Assembly: GCF_028583425.1 (NCBI RefSeq)
Contig: NC_072790.1
Location: forward strand, 10,584,552 to 10,648,551
Source of the DNA: Eublepharis macularius
Lineage: Eukaryota > Chordata > Lepidosauria > Squamata > Eublepharidae
Direction of reading: 5' to 3'
DNA: 64,000 bases
In this document: positions 42,463 through 52,240 of the stretch, one piece after another
How the letters are laid out: each line of letters begins with the position of its first letter
Numbering within the stretch: position 1 is the first letter of the stretch
Translations under genes and position numbers: made by a program
The notes under the pieces: model-generated
Seen by the model: only the letters and a program-made list of their open reading frames with translations
Told to the model about the DNA's origin: nothing
Database searches by the model: none

Positions 42463-43414
42463 TGACACCACTGTACAACTACATAATGGACGAATAAATA
42501 CCACCTTATACCGGAAACCAACAGACCGATACTCATATCTACATGCCTCCAGCTTCCACCCTAAACATACCACTCGGTCGATTGTCTACAGCCAAGCCTT
42601 ACGTTACAACCGTATCTGCTCCGATGCTCTCGACCGAGACTCACACTTAAGAGATTTACAACAAGCATTTTTGAGACTACAGTACCCACCAAATGAAGTG
42701 AAGAAACAAATCAACAGGGCCAGACTAGTACCCAGAAACAGTCTGCTCCAGGACATACCTAAAGGAACTAACAACAGAACACCACTGGTTGTCACCTATA
42801 GCTCCCAGCTCAAACCCATCCAACGTATCATCAGGGAGCTACAACCCATCCTGGAAAATGATACCTCTCTCTCAGAAGCCCTGGGTGGAAGACCTTTTCT
42901 TGCCTACAGACAGCCCCCCAATCTTAAACGACTTCTCACTTACAATCATGAATCGGCCAGCAGGGTCACCAGCACAGGTACCAGGCCCTGCAACAGACCC
43001 AGATGCCAGCTCTGCCCCTATATCTACCCAGGGAATACAATTACAGGACCCAATGGCATCAACTACACTGTCTCTGGCTCTTACAGCTGCTCATCCTCCA
43101 ATCTGATATATGCCCTCATGTGCCAACAATGTCCTTCTGCTCTGTACATTGGACAAACCAGCCAACCTCTACGCAAAAGAATAAATGGACACAAATCTGA
43201 AATTAGAAATGGAAACGTCCAGAAACCAGTGGGAGAACACTTCAATCTACCAGGACATTCCACCAAAGACTTAAAAGTCGCTGTGGTTCAACAGAAACCT
43301 TTCAAAAACAAAATCCAACGGGAGGCTGCTGAATTGGAATTCATATGCAAATTTGACTCTGTCAAGCTGGGACTGAATAGAGACTATGAATGGTTATCAC
43401 ATTATCACAGGTAA
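42463..43414 (+). pseudogene. Penelope-like RT thumb plus GIY-YIG endonuclease, open frame
   Basis: The frame is open from about 42463 to the stop at 43412-43414 (about 316 codons), further upstream than its first in-frame start-like codon. Order: end of RT (DTTVQLHNGRINTTLYRKPT, DRYSYLHASSFHPKH, LRDLQQAFLRLQYP); linker; Cys cluster CNRPRCQLCPYI; GIY-YIG domain with NLIYALMCQQCPSALYIGQT (the GIY and YIG elements), then R-x3-R (QPLRKRINGHKSEIRN), a conserved GEHFNLPGHS and a Glu in QREAAELEFICKF. GIY-YIG endonucleases nick the target for insertion. The upstream RT catalytic part is missing, so no active element, but the endonuclease domain itself is undamaged. Confidence 0.85.
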
Positions 43415-43762
43415 CAGATTTCCTTTACAGAGGCGTGGTCTGGGGGAGCCCAGAGACGCCTGGTGTGGGCTTTGTTTGTCAATTATCTCAGCCTGAGTGC
43501 GTGTGGGCTTTCGGGGACCACAGTTCTCTTTGTCAGATGCAGCTGGCAGGGAGAGCTGTGGTTATCGAGGGCTTATACTACATAGGAATTGTATACCTTC
43601 ACTGCGGCAAACTGACTCCACACCAAAAGGAGATGTTTACATTTACAAGCAAAGGAATGTTTTGATTGCCTTCACACTAATTGCATTCTGTCCCCTTGTG
43701 ATATATGTCCCGTTCTTTCCCCTCCCCTCCTCTTCTGTATTTGACCAGTTCAGATCAGGCAT

Positions 43763-43799
43763 CTGATGAAGAGAACTTGATTCTCGAAAGCTTATGCTA
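43763..43799 (+). ncRNA. Hammerhead-like core in Penelope 3' tail
   Basis: CTGATGA (43763-43769), stem II GAGAA (43771-43775) with TTCTC (43781-43785), GAAA (43786-43789), then a possible 2-bp stem III GC-TTAT-GC (43790-43797) and TA. Core and stem II fit a hammerhead; stem I pairing is not evident, so activity is doubtful. Confidence 0.4.
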
Positions 43800-44611
43800 C
43801 AATAAAATAAAATTGGTTAGTCCTAAAGGTGCTACTGGACTCTTTTTGATTTTATGACACACATTGTGTGTCATCTTCCATACAAAAAGCAGTGGAGTGC
43901 AACTAATGTGGCCTGGGGTCATTTTGTAGAAAAAGAGTGGGAGGAACTCATTAGCATAACTCATTAGCATATGTCACACCCCTTGACGTCACCAGAAGTG
44001 TTTCATTAGCATAGCTGATTTGCATATGCCACACCCCCGACATCACCTATCCTGGCTGTTTTGGACCCAATCCTGGCCATTCAGGGCCGAAATTGGGCCC
44101 AAAATGGCAAAAAGGGGCTGAAAATGTCCGAAAAAGGGCCCAAAATGGTCAGGATTGGGCCACTGCTGAGTGGGAGAGTGATCCACCACCTGCCAGAGGC
44201 CTGATCCATTGCAAAATAAAGGAAACTCCACGGGGGTTGTAGTCAGTACTATATGCAGTACACCATGTAAACTCTCAAAAAATAATTTAATCACTGTTTA
44301 GCATCTACAAATAACCAAAGTTACAACGTTCAATGTATATTTACACCATTCAATGTCACAATATTCAGAACAACATTCAAAGTATCCAGAATAAACCTTC
44401 AAAGTAAATTAACCAGTGTCCCAGTGACGTATCTTCTTAAAGGTCACACAAAAACCGGTGTCCTCTTTGTAGTCAGTTGAGATGTGATGTCACAATAAAA
44501 TGACTGCGGGGATAAATTGTCCCTCCAAGTTTGTTCCAACGCAAGCTACTTGTCCTAAACGGAAAAAAGAAAGAGACACGCCCAATCTGGGGCCGGCTGA
44601 AGCTCAGATTT

Positions 44612-44638
44612 CATCAATGCCTCGTCAGGAGCGTCAGT
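44612..44638 (-). ncRNA. Possible hammerhead core in Penelope element 2 3' UTR
   Basis: The minus strand reads GCTCCTGACGAGGCATTGAT then GAAATCTGAGC: CTGACGA, a short stretch, GAAA, with GCTC/GAGC able to pair outside. Stem II is weak. Listed because position (PLE 3' UTR) and core match expectation. Confidence 0.25.
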
Positions 44639-44941
44639 CTCCGTGGTGTTCTATTCTTACAGCATGCGTTTTAAACATCTGTAAACACAAATACCTTTAT
44701 GTAGCCAAACCTTCTCCTCACATTCAATGACTTCAGTATGGAAATTAACTTACTCACTCATGCATGCGCCTCTTAGTACTCCCAATCGCGGTAAATCTTA
44801 CACTTCCCACTGGTAACGTGCGGCGGCTGTATCTTCTCAGGCGGGCCCAGTGTGAATCCAACCCAATGCTCTTAAAGACCACCCACTTAGCTCATACCCT
44901 AAGCTTTAAAGTAACCGCCGCTTCCTGCTGCTAAACATAAA

Positions 44942-45562
44942 CTAAAGAAAGCAATTCAACACCAGCTCATTGTTTAACCCTTGAGGTTTCACGGTGTGCA
45001 AGAGAGTGATCCAAAAAGCCTCCCTGCGTAAAAGAGCTACCTGGTCCCTTTGTACTACTTCCAAAACGGCAACCCGAAGAGAGTTGCTCTCATGATCACA
45101 TTCTATGCAGTGCTGCACCAAAGGTGCTTCTAAGACCCTGTTCCTGATCCTTGAAAGATGTTCCAACATCCGTACCTTTAATGGTCTACCCGTGCACCCT
45201 ACATACAATAACTTGCACGGACATTCAATCAAATAAACCACCCCTGCAGTGTAGCATGAGGCAAAATGAAAAAACCTCAATTTCTCTCCTCTGACCCCAA
45301 GTTCATCACCTTCCACCATGAGATTACACATGGCACACCTGCCACATTTGAAGTTACCTCGAGGCAGGTGTGCCTTCTCCTGTCGTCTCTCCAGACGGGC
45401 ATGAACTAAAGTGTCCTTGAAGCTAGTAGTTTTCCTAAACCCACACAGTGGTCGTTGTTCACAACCCCTAATATCCTGAACAACAGTCCAGTGTCGGTCC
45501 ACTATCTTCTTAATGGGGTTGGCAAGTGGTGTATAGTCTAATGCCCACTTAATGCTGCCCAC
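44942..45562 (-). pseudogene. Penelope-like GIY-YIG endonuclease
   Basis: Frame 45562-44942 (206 codons): end of RT (LANPIKKIVDRHWTVVQD, FRKTTSFKDTLVHARL), a Cys cluster FKCGRCAMCNLM, then the GIY-YIG domain: GVVYLIECPCKLLYVGCTGR, conserved Arg in RPLKVRMLEHLSRIRN, CIECDHESNSLRVAVLE and a C-terminal Glu in LLRREAFWITLLHT. It is out of frame with the RT part immediately upstream (stop and frame change at 45562-45617), so the element is broken between RT and endonuclease. The first residues are not a real start. Confidence 0.8.
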
Positions 45563-45616
45563 GGTGTCCCGGGTTCTACTCTGGAATAACCCTGTTCGAT
45601 CTACTTTCTTGACACG

Positions 45617-46345
45617 CTAGAACGCAGCATCAAGGGTCCTTTGGGGATAATTCCTATTAAGGAAATGTCGATACAAGGTCTTTCCATCTCTTAAGAAGTC
45701 CTGGAGGTTAGAAGAATTCCGTTTAATACGCAGTAGCTGCCCATATGGGATGTTCTCTTTCAGATGTCTAGGATGAAAGGAATGGAAATGCAGATACAAA
45801 TTGCGGTCCGTGGGTTTCGTGAACGTTCTCACCTTAACCTTATTGGAGGGGTCCCTATATGTGACCACATCCAGAAAATCAATGTGTCCTTTGGCAAATC
45901 GCCAGGTGTACTGAACCTTAGGGTCCCTATCGTTTAACCACTTGCAAAATGGTTCCACCTGATCCTCTCCACAAAATAAAAAATAATGGTTGTCAATGTA
46001 CCTCCTGTAAAAGGTGATACATTTCCTGAAAGGGTTTGTCTCGCTCATAATGGTCTTTTCCCACCGTGCCATGAAAAGATTAGCAATGGACGGTGCAGCT
46101 GAACAACCCATAGCCACACCGCTTCTTTGGAAATAGAATTGTTCCTGAAATTTAAAATGATTTTTCTCTAATAGGGAGCAACTGTCCATATTATCCCTGA
46201 GAGAATCCTCTACCACCTCTCTTGCTGCCTCATGCGGAATAATTGTATATAGTGAATTCACATCCATTGTTAAAAAAACAACGTCCTGTTCTAAAGGAAA
46301 ACCCTCTACCTGCCTAATGAAATCCTTAGTGTCACATAATAAAGC
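45617..46345 (-). pseudogene. Penelope-like reverse transcriptase, 5'-truncated, altered active site
   Basis: The frame encodes RKIDALLCDTKDFIRQVEGF, VFLTMDVNSLYTIIPHEAAR (motif A Asp in MDVNSLY), then FQRSGVAMGCSAAPSIANLF (motif B), ITFYRRYIDNHYFLFCGED (motif C), FLDVVTYRD and KPTDRNLYLHFHSFHPRHL. Motif C has Y-I-D-N instead of the usual Y-x-D-D: the second catalytic Asp is replaced by Asn. The open frame extends upstream for 15 codons of MITE sequence, which is coincidental. Dead by truncation, active-site change and the downstream frameshift. Confidence 0.85.
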
Positions 46346-46574
46346 GTCAATTTTCCGAATTGGCCCCAATCCAGGCCGAAACGGGCCCAAAATGGCTAAG
46401 AGTCAGGTGGGCGGGGTCACCTGTCATGTGACCACTTTGGGGAACTGCTGGAACGGCGTTCCTGTGCGTTTCCCCTCAAAATGAGCCCTGGATGTGGCTA
46501 AGTGCTGAAAAGGACCTTCCATTTTTATGCTGTTGCAATGATGGGCCTTGTTCCTTGTGCCTTGTTAGCTTACT

Positions 46575-46695
46575 CTAGTATAGTATCTGAAGAACGGAGC
46601 TGTGACTCTCAAAAGCACACATACCCTTGAAAAATCTCGTTAGTCTCTAAGGTGCTGCTGGACTCGAACCTTGCTCTTCTACTGCAGACGGCTGC
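46575..46695 (+). mobile_element. Penelope-tail monomer fragment
   Basis: ATCTGAAGAACGGAGCTGTG, ACTCTCAAAAGC, GTCTCTAAGGTGCTGCTGGA and CTTGCTCTTCTACTGCAGAC: same tail type as the dimer at 60166-60353, here as a single arm. The hammerhead-like core is decayed (CTGAAGA ... AAAAGC). Confidence 0.65.
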
Positions 46696-46979
46696 CCGCC
46701 TGAACCTATCAGTATTATGGCTGTTATTGCCAGTCTGTCTGCTCTGAGATGATTCATGCCCTCATCCGCCAATGCAGTGATTCCCTCTGTAGTGCCCACC
46801 GATGTGTTCCTTTGGCATCCCCTTACATTTTCCCCGAAGCAAAGAGCCAGTTATGAGCAGGGGATGCTTCAGAAATTCCCAAGAGGCATCAGCTTTGTGT
46901 CTGCAGTGAGTAACCATTTGAGTCAGGTTGTGGAACCTCCCAACCTTCCGTGTTTGGACGTATATACCCTGTTGCATGT

Positions 46980-47090
46980 GTATTGAAGTGCCATTGAAAT
47001 TGGCTGTACTGACTCACACTGTGTAATCCGTCTTCAATTTCTGTGAGGAAGGCAGACTATAAATAATGTAAATCAATCAATCAATAGGAG
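46980..47090 (+). repeat. L2-like LINE 3' end
   Basis: Ends with CTGTGAGGAAGGCAGACTAT and AAATAATGTAAATCAATCAA, the typical 3' terminus and short tandem tail of L2-type LINEs. The preceding 46700-46980 is unassigned. Confidence 0.55.
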
Positions 47091-47166
47091 TTGGATAGCA
47101 TGCAGAATCTCCAGTGACAGAAGGGATGTCTGTATGTGAAGCAGGGCTTCCCTGCCTTCTTCCTCC

Positions 47167-47250
47167 CTGAGAGATCTCTGTCTTTCGGTGCCACATCTCT
47201 GAAGATGCCAGTCACAGCTGCTGGCGAAACGTCAGGAACTACAATGCCAT
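47167..47250 (+). mobile_element. Penelope-like element 3' tail fragment (hammerhead-type), copy 2
   Basis: Matches 3300-3390 (CTGTCTTTCGGTGCCACATC ... CTGGCGAAACGTCAGGAACT). Truncated after AATGCCATT. Confidence 0.6.
47196..47236 (+). ncRNA. Candidate hammerhead ribozyme, copy 2
   Basis: TCT (47196-47198) / CTGAAGA (47199-47205) / GCCAG (47207-47211) ... CTGGC (47221-47225) / GAAA (47226-47229) / CGTC (47230-47233) / AGG (47234-47236). Against copy 1, the stem I strand has T instead of C at its first base, turning a C-G pair into a U-G pair, so pairing is retained; the loop differs at one position (A for G). Predicted cleavage after 47233. Confidence 0.55.
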
Positions 47251-48764
47251 TTTTATACCAGTTTTCCCTCATTCTTTCATCTGTTTTATCCAAGCCGTCA
47301 AAACTTGTATATTTGGATTTTCATAATTGTGAGGCTGGGAACACCAAATAACAGATCTTTAAAACTTATGACCCACCAAACCAAATATAGCCAACAAGGG
47401 CTTGATATACCTTTCTTTGCTCCTTGCCTAGCCTGGAAAAAAAACCAAACACTGAGAGGGCGTCAGACCGACAGACCACAGAATATTAAGATGATGATGT
47501 GAATTTTTTTTTGTTTGGAAGCTTGTGCTAAAATATACCTGTGATGAAGCAATAATGTGAAACGGGATGTGATAAAATTTGCTAGCTGAACCCGTAGGTG
47601 TGACCTTCCACAGCTTCACAGCCTTGGCGTGACAACCTGAACAACTTGAAGTCTCCAGTCTCTCTGCTCCATAGAGTTGGCTTCTGGGCTATTTCTAGCT
47701 TCAATGTTATTAGAAGAATGCTTGTGCACCACTGAAAAGGAACTCCTTGTGAATGAATTAACTTGTGTTGAATCATTCTTTCCACCATTTGAAACTGATT
47801 ATGGATTGTATATGAATTTTGTATCGATATTGTATTATGAGTGATTTGTAACATTTTGTAAATATTTTGATACACCTTTGCACTTTATAAAATGGTTAAA
47901 ACATTTTTTTTTTACAAAAAACTATTTTGTTTATTGTAGGGCTTTTTGCCTGTTTTGTTTCCTCTGGGAATAGTTTGTTGGTTTTTGGTCTGGAAAAAAA
48001 GCCAAACTAGGGTGGGGAGTAGGGGTCACCCAGACATGGACTGTTGATTTGGAGATGGCTTGATGGATCACAAAGCTGGCCAGACTGTTTCTGGACCATC
48101 CGTTATGTGTGAAGTAGCTTTCCATTGTAGTTGCTAAGGGTTGCTGGTTTTCCAGATAAAGATCTGGCTTCAGTCGCCCATGCTTCAGTCCCATTGTACT
48201 TAGTTTCCTGCAGTGGGTGCTATGTGGCGTTCTTAAACATGGTTCAGACCATGTTGCAGCTGGCATAGGGTTTTACAGCTGTCTTTTTCATCAGGGGCAA
48301 CTGTGGGGAATACGTAATGCAGAGTTTTAGCCCAACAGCACTGGCTGCTTATTCGCTTTTGGTGCTTCAAGCCTCCAAATGGCCGAGGGTTTTCCTGACC
48401 TTTCCTTCTCTGTCTCTGAAAGCTGAAGACGCGCTGTTTGGTATCTCGTTGTTTGCTAAAGTCAAAATGGTGATGGTAAGAAGCAGAACCTTTTTGATTG
48501 CGCCACTAGCACAGTAGCATGCCCTCCCAGAGGAGCCCCACCCCACCCCGATGTTATTGTGCCGACCCGGTTTGTCAAAAGCCTTTGTTGGCTGCTGGAC
48601 AACTTCATCATGGGACAGAAGATCTGCTACTGCTGAAGTTTCTGTCTGGGCATGTTACCACGTTCTGTTTTTCCCAACATTTTATCCTCTTTTAGTGCTT
48701 TTAAATCTGTTTTTTACACCAGGCAGCACATACCAGCAATTTTATTTTTTATTTTACTACATGT
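47251..48764. other. Unassigned intergenic DNA
   Basis: AT-rich; T/A runs at 47500-47515 and 47905-47920. No gene recognised. Confidence 0.4.
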
Positions 48765-48900
48765 ACGTTTCTCCCCAGTGGGGACCCAAAGCAGCTCACC
48801 TCGTTCTCCTCTCCTCCATTTTATCCTCGCAACAGACCCATGAGGTAAGTTAGGCTGAGAGTGTGTGACAGGCCCAAGGTCACCCAGTGAGCCTGTTACC
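48765..48900 (-). repeat. SINE 3' portion
   Basis: On the minus strand GTGACCTTGGGCCTGTCACA, CTCAGCCTAACTTACCTCAT, GAGGATAAAATGGAGGAGAG and GCTGCTTTGGGTCCCCACTG form the body and 3' end of the SINE family seen at 63452-63640. Confidence 0.7.
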
Positions 48901-49264
48901 CAATGGGAAGTTCTCGTTGTGAGTTGGGGGAATTAGCGTGCAAGGAGGGCAGCGAGAGGAGGTAACTTAGGGATCTCCACCGATGTCTACAAGGATTGTC
49001 CCAGCTGCAGAACTCTTTTAATTACCTGACTGATGTTTCAACCAAAAAGGGGATTTTTATTGAAAATAACAAAGATCAACAGCACACAAAACACACACAC
49101 AGCACAGAGCTAATGGGAAAGCAGTAGTGAAAGTTGGATAGAGTTTAAGGGATTGGGTGATGTCTACCGTCCAGAAAAGTGTATCCGAGAGCGAGCGAGC
49201 GCGCGCGACAGCGTTGAGCAACCTGCATGTCAAAGTGGGAGGACTCGAATGGAAGTTCAAAAGT
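48901..49264. other. Unassigned; (GAGC)n/(GC)n run
   Basis: A short GAGCGAGCGAGCGCGCGCGA run at about 49188-49207 and an (AC)n run near 49090. No gene. Confidence 0.4.
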
Positions 49265-49480
49265 GGATGCTTTGATTCCCCACTCCTCCGCTTGAAGCCA
49301 GCTGGGTGATCTTGGGTCAGTCACAGCTCTCTCAGAGCTCTCTCAGCCCCACCCACCTCACAGGATGATTGTTGTTGTGGGGATAATAATAACGTACTTT
49401 GTAAACCGCTTTGAGTGGGTGTTAAGTCATCCTGAAAGGCGGTATATAAATTGAATGTTGTTTGTTGTTGTTATTGTTAT
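49265..49480 (+). repeat. tRNA-derived SINE (Squam1-like), head truncated
   Basis: GATTCCCCACTCCTCCGCTT, AGCTGGGTGATCTTGGGTCA, CCCCACCCACCTCACAGGAT and GGCGGTATATAAATTGAATG followed by GTTGTT/ATT repeats. Same family as 10085-10332 and 14289-14550. Confidence 0.75.
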
Positions 49481-49690
49481 TATAATTAGAATAATTATAA
49501 TACTTGGGATCCTACCCAGGGGCAAGATTGCATCTTCTGCCCCAAGAACAAAGACTTAATCATTGTTCCCGGGGTGGGACAATGAATTGAGAAGTTGTCT
49601 CCAAAGTGGGACAATGAACCAGCCAACCATCTCCAGGGTGTGACAATAAACTAGGAGGGTTTGATTTGGTCTTTCCAGGCAGAACTAAAG
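49481..49690. other. Left flank of the DIRS element
   Basis: Contains three loosely repeated GTGGGACAATGAA-like units (about 49570-49645). Unassigned. Confidence 0.4.
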
Positions 49691-49889
49691 TTCATCTTCG
49701 TTCTTCTGTGCCTCCACACATGGGGACTGCGCAGGCGCAGGCCAGCCGCCGGAGAATTTTCTAGAGCTTCCATGGCTCCGAAGGGGCCGTTTGTCGCGCG
49801 CCTCAGCGACCGTTTTCCCGCCCAAACGGTCACGTGATCCTCCAGCGACCAACGGCCCCTTCCCTCAGTTCTCTTCTTGCCGCCGCTTG
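49691..49889 (+). repeat. Left inverted terminal repeat of DIRS
   Basis: Starts TTCATCTTCGTTCTTCTGTG. From about 49722 (GGGGACTGCGCAGGCGCAGG) to 49889 it is nearly perfectly complementary to 55565-55735. The outermost 30 bases differ somewhat from the right end, as is usual for DIRS. CG-rich (GTCGCGCGCC, CGTTTTCCCGCCC), and probably includes the promoter. Confidence 0.9.
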
Positions 49890-50072
49890 GAGAGAACGTG
49901 AGCTTCGTTGCTCTGTGCTTTTGTGCTTCGTGCTTTATTCTGACTGATTGCTTGGCTTTTGACTTCGGACTTCGTGACCTCGACTATTCTTCGGATCTCG
50001 TTTGGACTTTGTTGTGGACTCGGTAATTTGACTCGGACTGTTTGTTGACCTTCCTTTTGCGTGCCCCTGAAG

Positions 50073-52232
50073 ATGGCCTCAAAGGCTCTCTTCAAGCATT
50101 GCCTCCAATGCCACACTAAAATGGCCAAGACCGATGGCCATGAACTGTGCCTGTTCTGTTTGGGGGAGACCCATAATGTAACGGCCTGTAAGATTTGCCA
50201 GGGCTTCACCAGCAAGGCCCGACAGGAGCGCAAGGCCCGTCTTAACTCCTCCCTGTGGCAGAAGGTCATGTCCGGAGGCGCCCCGTTGCCCTCCTCCAAG
50301 GCCGGCCCTAGCCCCTCTGCCGAACGGCATTCCAGAGCTGGCTCAGTGGCCTCCGCGAGGTCGGGGTCGAAACCGCGTCCCCCGAGTGCCTCGGCGTCGA
50401 GAGCGGCCTCTCCAGCGCAGGGACCGGTGCGGCCGCCCCGTAGCGCATCTTCCACCAGGTCGGATCCGAGACCGACATCGGAACCGAGGATCCGTCTACC
50501 GAGTCCCCGATCGGAACCGACGACCGGGTCGATTCCGGTAAAATCTAAGAGATCGAGGCCGAGGTCCCCTTCGAAGGCGAGGAGCGCGTCGGTTCCGAGG
50601 TCTTCTTCGGAACCGGCGAAGAAGAAGAAGAAGACCAAACATCACCGGTCGCCGCATCCCGCTCCCCAGGAAGAGGTCATCGTGCTTCCTCACACGCCTT
50701 CCCCTCATCTGGATTCCCCGGAGCCAGAGGACATCTCCGTGCCGGTGCCGGATCCGATGGCCTTCGAGACGGTGCCCGCAGAATTCTCTTCGGGACCGGA
50801 GCCGAGCCCGCGCCGTCGGATCCGAACATCGCCTGCTCTTCGGTCGCCGAGGCTGGAACCGAGCCCGTCTCCTCGTCGGAGCCGTCCGTCGCCTGCCCGT
50901 CCGTCTCCACCAGCTGCCGGTCGTGAGCGACGTCGGTCTGGGGACAGTGTCCGATCGGTCCGGTCCACTGCGTCCCGACATCGACAGGCCTCCTACCTCC
51001 CCTCGCCATACCATTGCCAGTGGGAAGGGGCACCTGCAGGGTTCTCCGTGTCGGAACCGAGGCCTTCGACATCGAGGTCGACGTGGGCTCCCCCTCCGCA
51101 CCAGGTTCCGGAATCCCAGCTCGGTTCCGATGAGGAGGATGTGGAGAGCTTTGGCGGCTACCAGTCGGAGTCCTGGTCCGAACCATCGCCAGCTGAAGAG
51201 CTTGTACCATCTGCGGACTCGCCATTCGAGGACCTCCGCATCTACGCCGACCAGATGGCGAGGATGGCCAAGGCTCTCGAGATGGACATCTCCTCGGCGG
51301 TTCCCCAGACCAAGGACAAGCTCCTCAAGCGCATTTATGGAGACAACCCGGCATATGTTGGCTTCCCCATGCTCGAGGGTCTTGAGGAAATCGTGGAGAA
51401 GGTGTGGCAGGTGCCCTGCGATCAACCTCCAACATCCAAGAGGATTGAGCAGCTCTACAAGATCAAGCAGGGTACCTGGCCGGCGCTGGTGAAACACCCT
51501 CCACCTTCCTCCTTGGTCACAGAAGAGTTCAACCCCAGGCGATCGGGTCACTCCTCGGTACCTGCTGATAAGGAGGGCAAGAAACTGGATGCCATGGGCA
51601 GGCGCCAATACATTGTTTCTTCCCTAGGTCTGAGGATTGCCAACTATCAGACCATCATGGCAGGGTACCAGCTGTACCTCTGGGAGAAGTTGGCATCCTA
51701 TACGCGAGACCTCCCTCCTGAACAGAAGGCTGTGGTGTCTCTGCTGCAGACAGAGGCTGTGAGACTGTCTAAGCAGCAGATGAACGCTGGAAGCCACGCT
51801 GCTGACACTGCTGCTAGAGGAATGGCTTCGGCGGTGGTCCTCAGGCGCCACTCCTGGTTGCGGTCTACGGCCCTGTCCCAAGAGGTGCGTTCCAGAGTGG
51901 AGAGCATGCCATTTGAGGGGGACTCGCTCTTTTCCAAAGCGACCGACGAGACCCTGAAGAAAAAGAAAGAGGACCGGCAGACGGCGCGGTCTTTGGGCCT
52001 GGCTCCAGCGGACAAGCCCTCCTCCAGGTCACGGTACGCTCCCCGATCTGGTCCCTACCATTACCAGGGCAGATACCATCAACAGCGGCCAGGCTACCAG
52101 CAGTATCCTGCCTACCAACAGCGGCCTTACCCTCCCGCACAACAGCAGAGGAGGCGTCGGCCCTTCAAGCCTCGTCCGGCACAACAACCGGCCCAGCAGA
52201 AGGATCAGCAGGGCACCGGGAGGCAGTACTGA
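50073..52232 (+). CDS. DIRS ORF1, Gag-like protein, 719 aa
   Basis: Start chosen at ATG 50073 (MASKALFKHCLQCHTK) with a good context (AAGATGG); an upstream GTG at 50061 is in frame but not a usual eukaryotic start. Residues 9-50 form a Cys/His cluster: CLQC, then HELCLFCLGETHNVTACKIC, a hallmark of DIRS Gag proteins. Residues 75-330 are Ser/Pro/Arg-rich, probably disordered and nucleic-acid binding. 380-600 form the folded, mostly helical part (DQMARMAKALEMDI, DKLLKRIYGDNPAYVGFPML, RRQYIVSSLGLRIANYQTIM). The tail is Tyr/Gln/Pro-rich (QQRPGYQQYPAYQQRPYPP). It ends with TGA (52230-52232), followed in the same frame by ORF2. The role is particle assembly and RNA binding, by analogy with other Gag proteins. 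Confidence 0.92.
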   Translation: MASKALFKHCLQCHTKMAKTDGHELCLFCLGETHNVTACKICQGFTSKARQERKARLNSSLWQKVMSGGAPLPSSKAGPSPSAERHSRAGSVASARSGSKPRPPSASASRAASPAQGPVRPPRSASSTRSDPRPTSEPRIRLPSPRSEPTTGSIPVKSKRSRPRSPSKARSASVPRSSSEPAKKKKKTKHHRSPHPAPQEEVIVLPHTPSPHLDSPEPEDISVPVPDPMAFETVPAEFSSGPEPSPRRRIRTSPALRSPRLEPSPSPRRSRPSPARPSPPAAGRERRRSGDSVRSVRSTASRHRQASYLPSPYHCQWEGAPAGFSVSEPRPSTSRSTWAPPPHQVPESQLGSDEEDVESFGGYQSESWSEPSPAEELVPSADSPFEDLRIYADQMARMAKALEMDISSAVPQTKDKLLKRIYGDNPAYVGFPMLEGLEEIVEKVWQVPCDQPPTSKRIEQLYKIKQGTWPALVKHPPPSSLVTEEFNPRRSGHSSVPADKEGKKLDAMGRRQYIVSSLGLRIANYQTIMAGYQLYLWEKLASYTRDLPPEQKAVVSLLQTEAVRLSKQQMNAGSHAADTAARGMASAVVLRRHSWLRSTALSQEVRSRVESMPFEGDSLFSKATDETLKKKKEDRQTARSLGLAPADKPSSRSRYAPRSGPYHYQGRYHQQRPGYQQYPAYQQRPYPPAQQQRRRRPFKPRPAQQPAQQKDQQGTGRQY

Positions 52233-52240
52233 CGGGTCAC
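52230..52240 (+). promoter_or_regulatory. Candidate stop-codon readthrough site (TGA CGG)
   Basis: The ORF1 stop TGA is followed by CGGGTCAC. From 52233 to the ORF2 ATG at 52407 there are 58 sense codons and no stop in the same frame, and they encode a DIRS-like pre-RT segment (LSPLLSEWESITSDSWVLTI). UGA-CGG is an established readthrough context in several plant RNA viruses. Whether it is used here is inference. Confidence 0.5.

Larger units (their letters stand above)
42463..43860 (+). mobile_element. Penelope-like element 1, 5'-truncated
   Basis: Contains the end of RT, the complete GIY-YIG endonuclease and the 3' UTR. The 3' end carries the tail found alone or as dimers elsewhere in the window (GCTTATGCTACAATAAAATA ... 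GGTGCTACTGGACTCTTTTT). A (C)TGATGA...GAAA hammerhead-like core is at 43763-43789. The element ends near 43855 (TTTTTGATTTTATG). Confidence 0.85.
44217..46350 (-). mobile_element. Penelope-like element 2, 5'-truncated
   Basis: RT and GIY-YIG endonuclease on the minus strand with a 3' UTR of about 720 bp (44217-44941). It belongs to a different lineage from element 1, judging by sequence. The 5' end stops inside RT at about 46345, joined directly to MITE sequence, so the truncation happened at insertion. Confidence 0.85.
43913..46491. mobile_element. hAT-like MITE split by Penelope-like element 2
   Basis: Left part 43913-44216 starts TGGGGTCATTTTGTAG; right part 46351-46491 ends TCAAAATGAGCCCTGG. 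ATGTGGC flanks both outer ends (43906-43912 and 46492-46498). The left part ends GATCCATTGCAAAAT and the right part resumes AATTGGCCCCAATCC, consistent with one repeat unit (compare 8405-8755) interrupted once. Confidence 0.7.

Noticed and set aside
42671..43414. GIY-YIG protein read as a bacterial/phage homing endonuclease
   Set aside because: Immediate upstream RT sequence and downstream Penelope tail show it is a Penelope-like element.
50496..51608. 370-codon open frame on minus opposite the DIRS Gag
   Set aside because: Antisense shadow of the Ser/Arg/Pro-rich GC-biased Gag frame; composition is Arg-rich nonsense.
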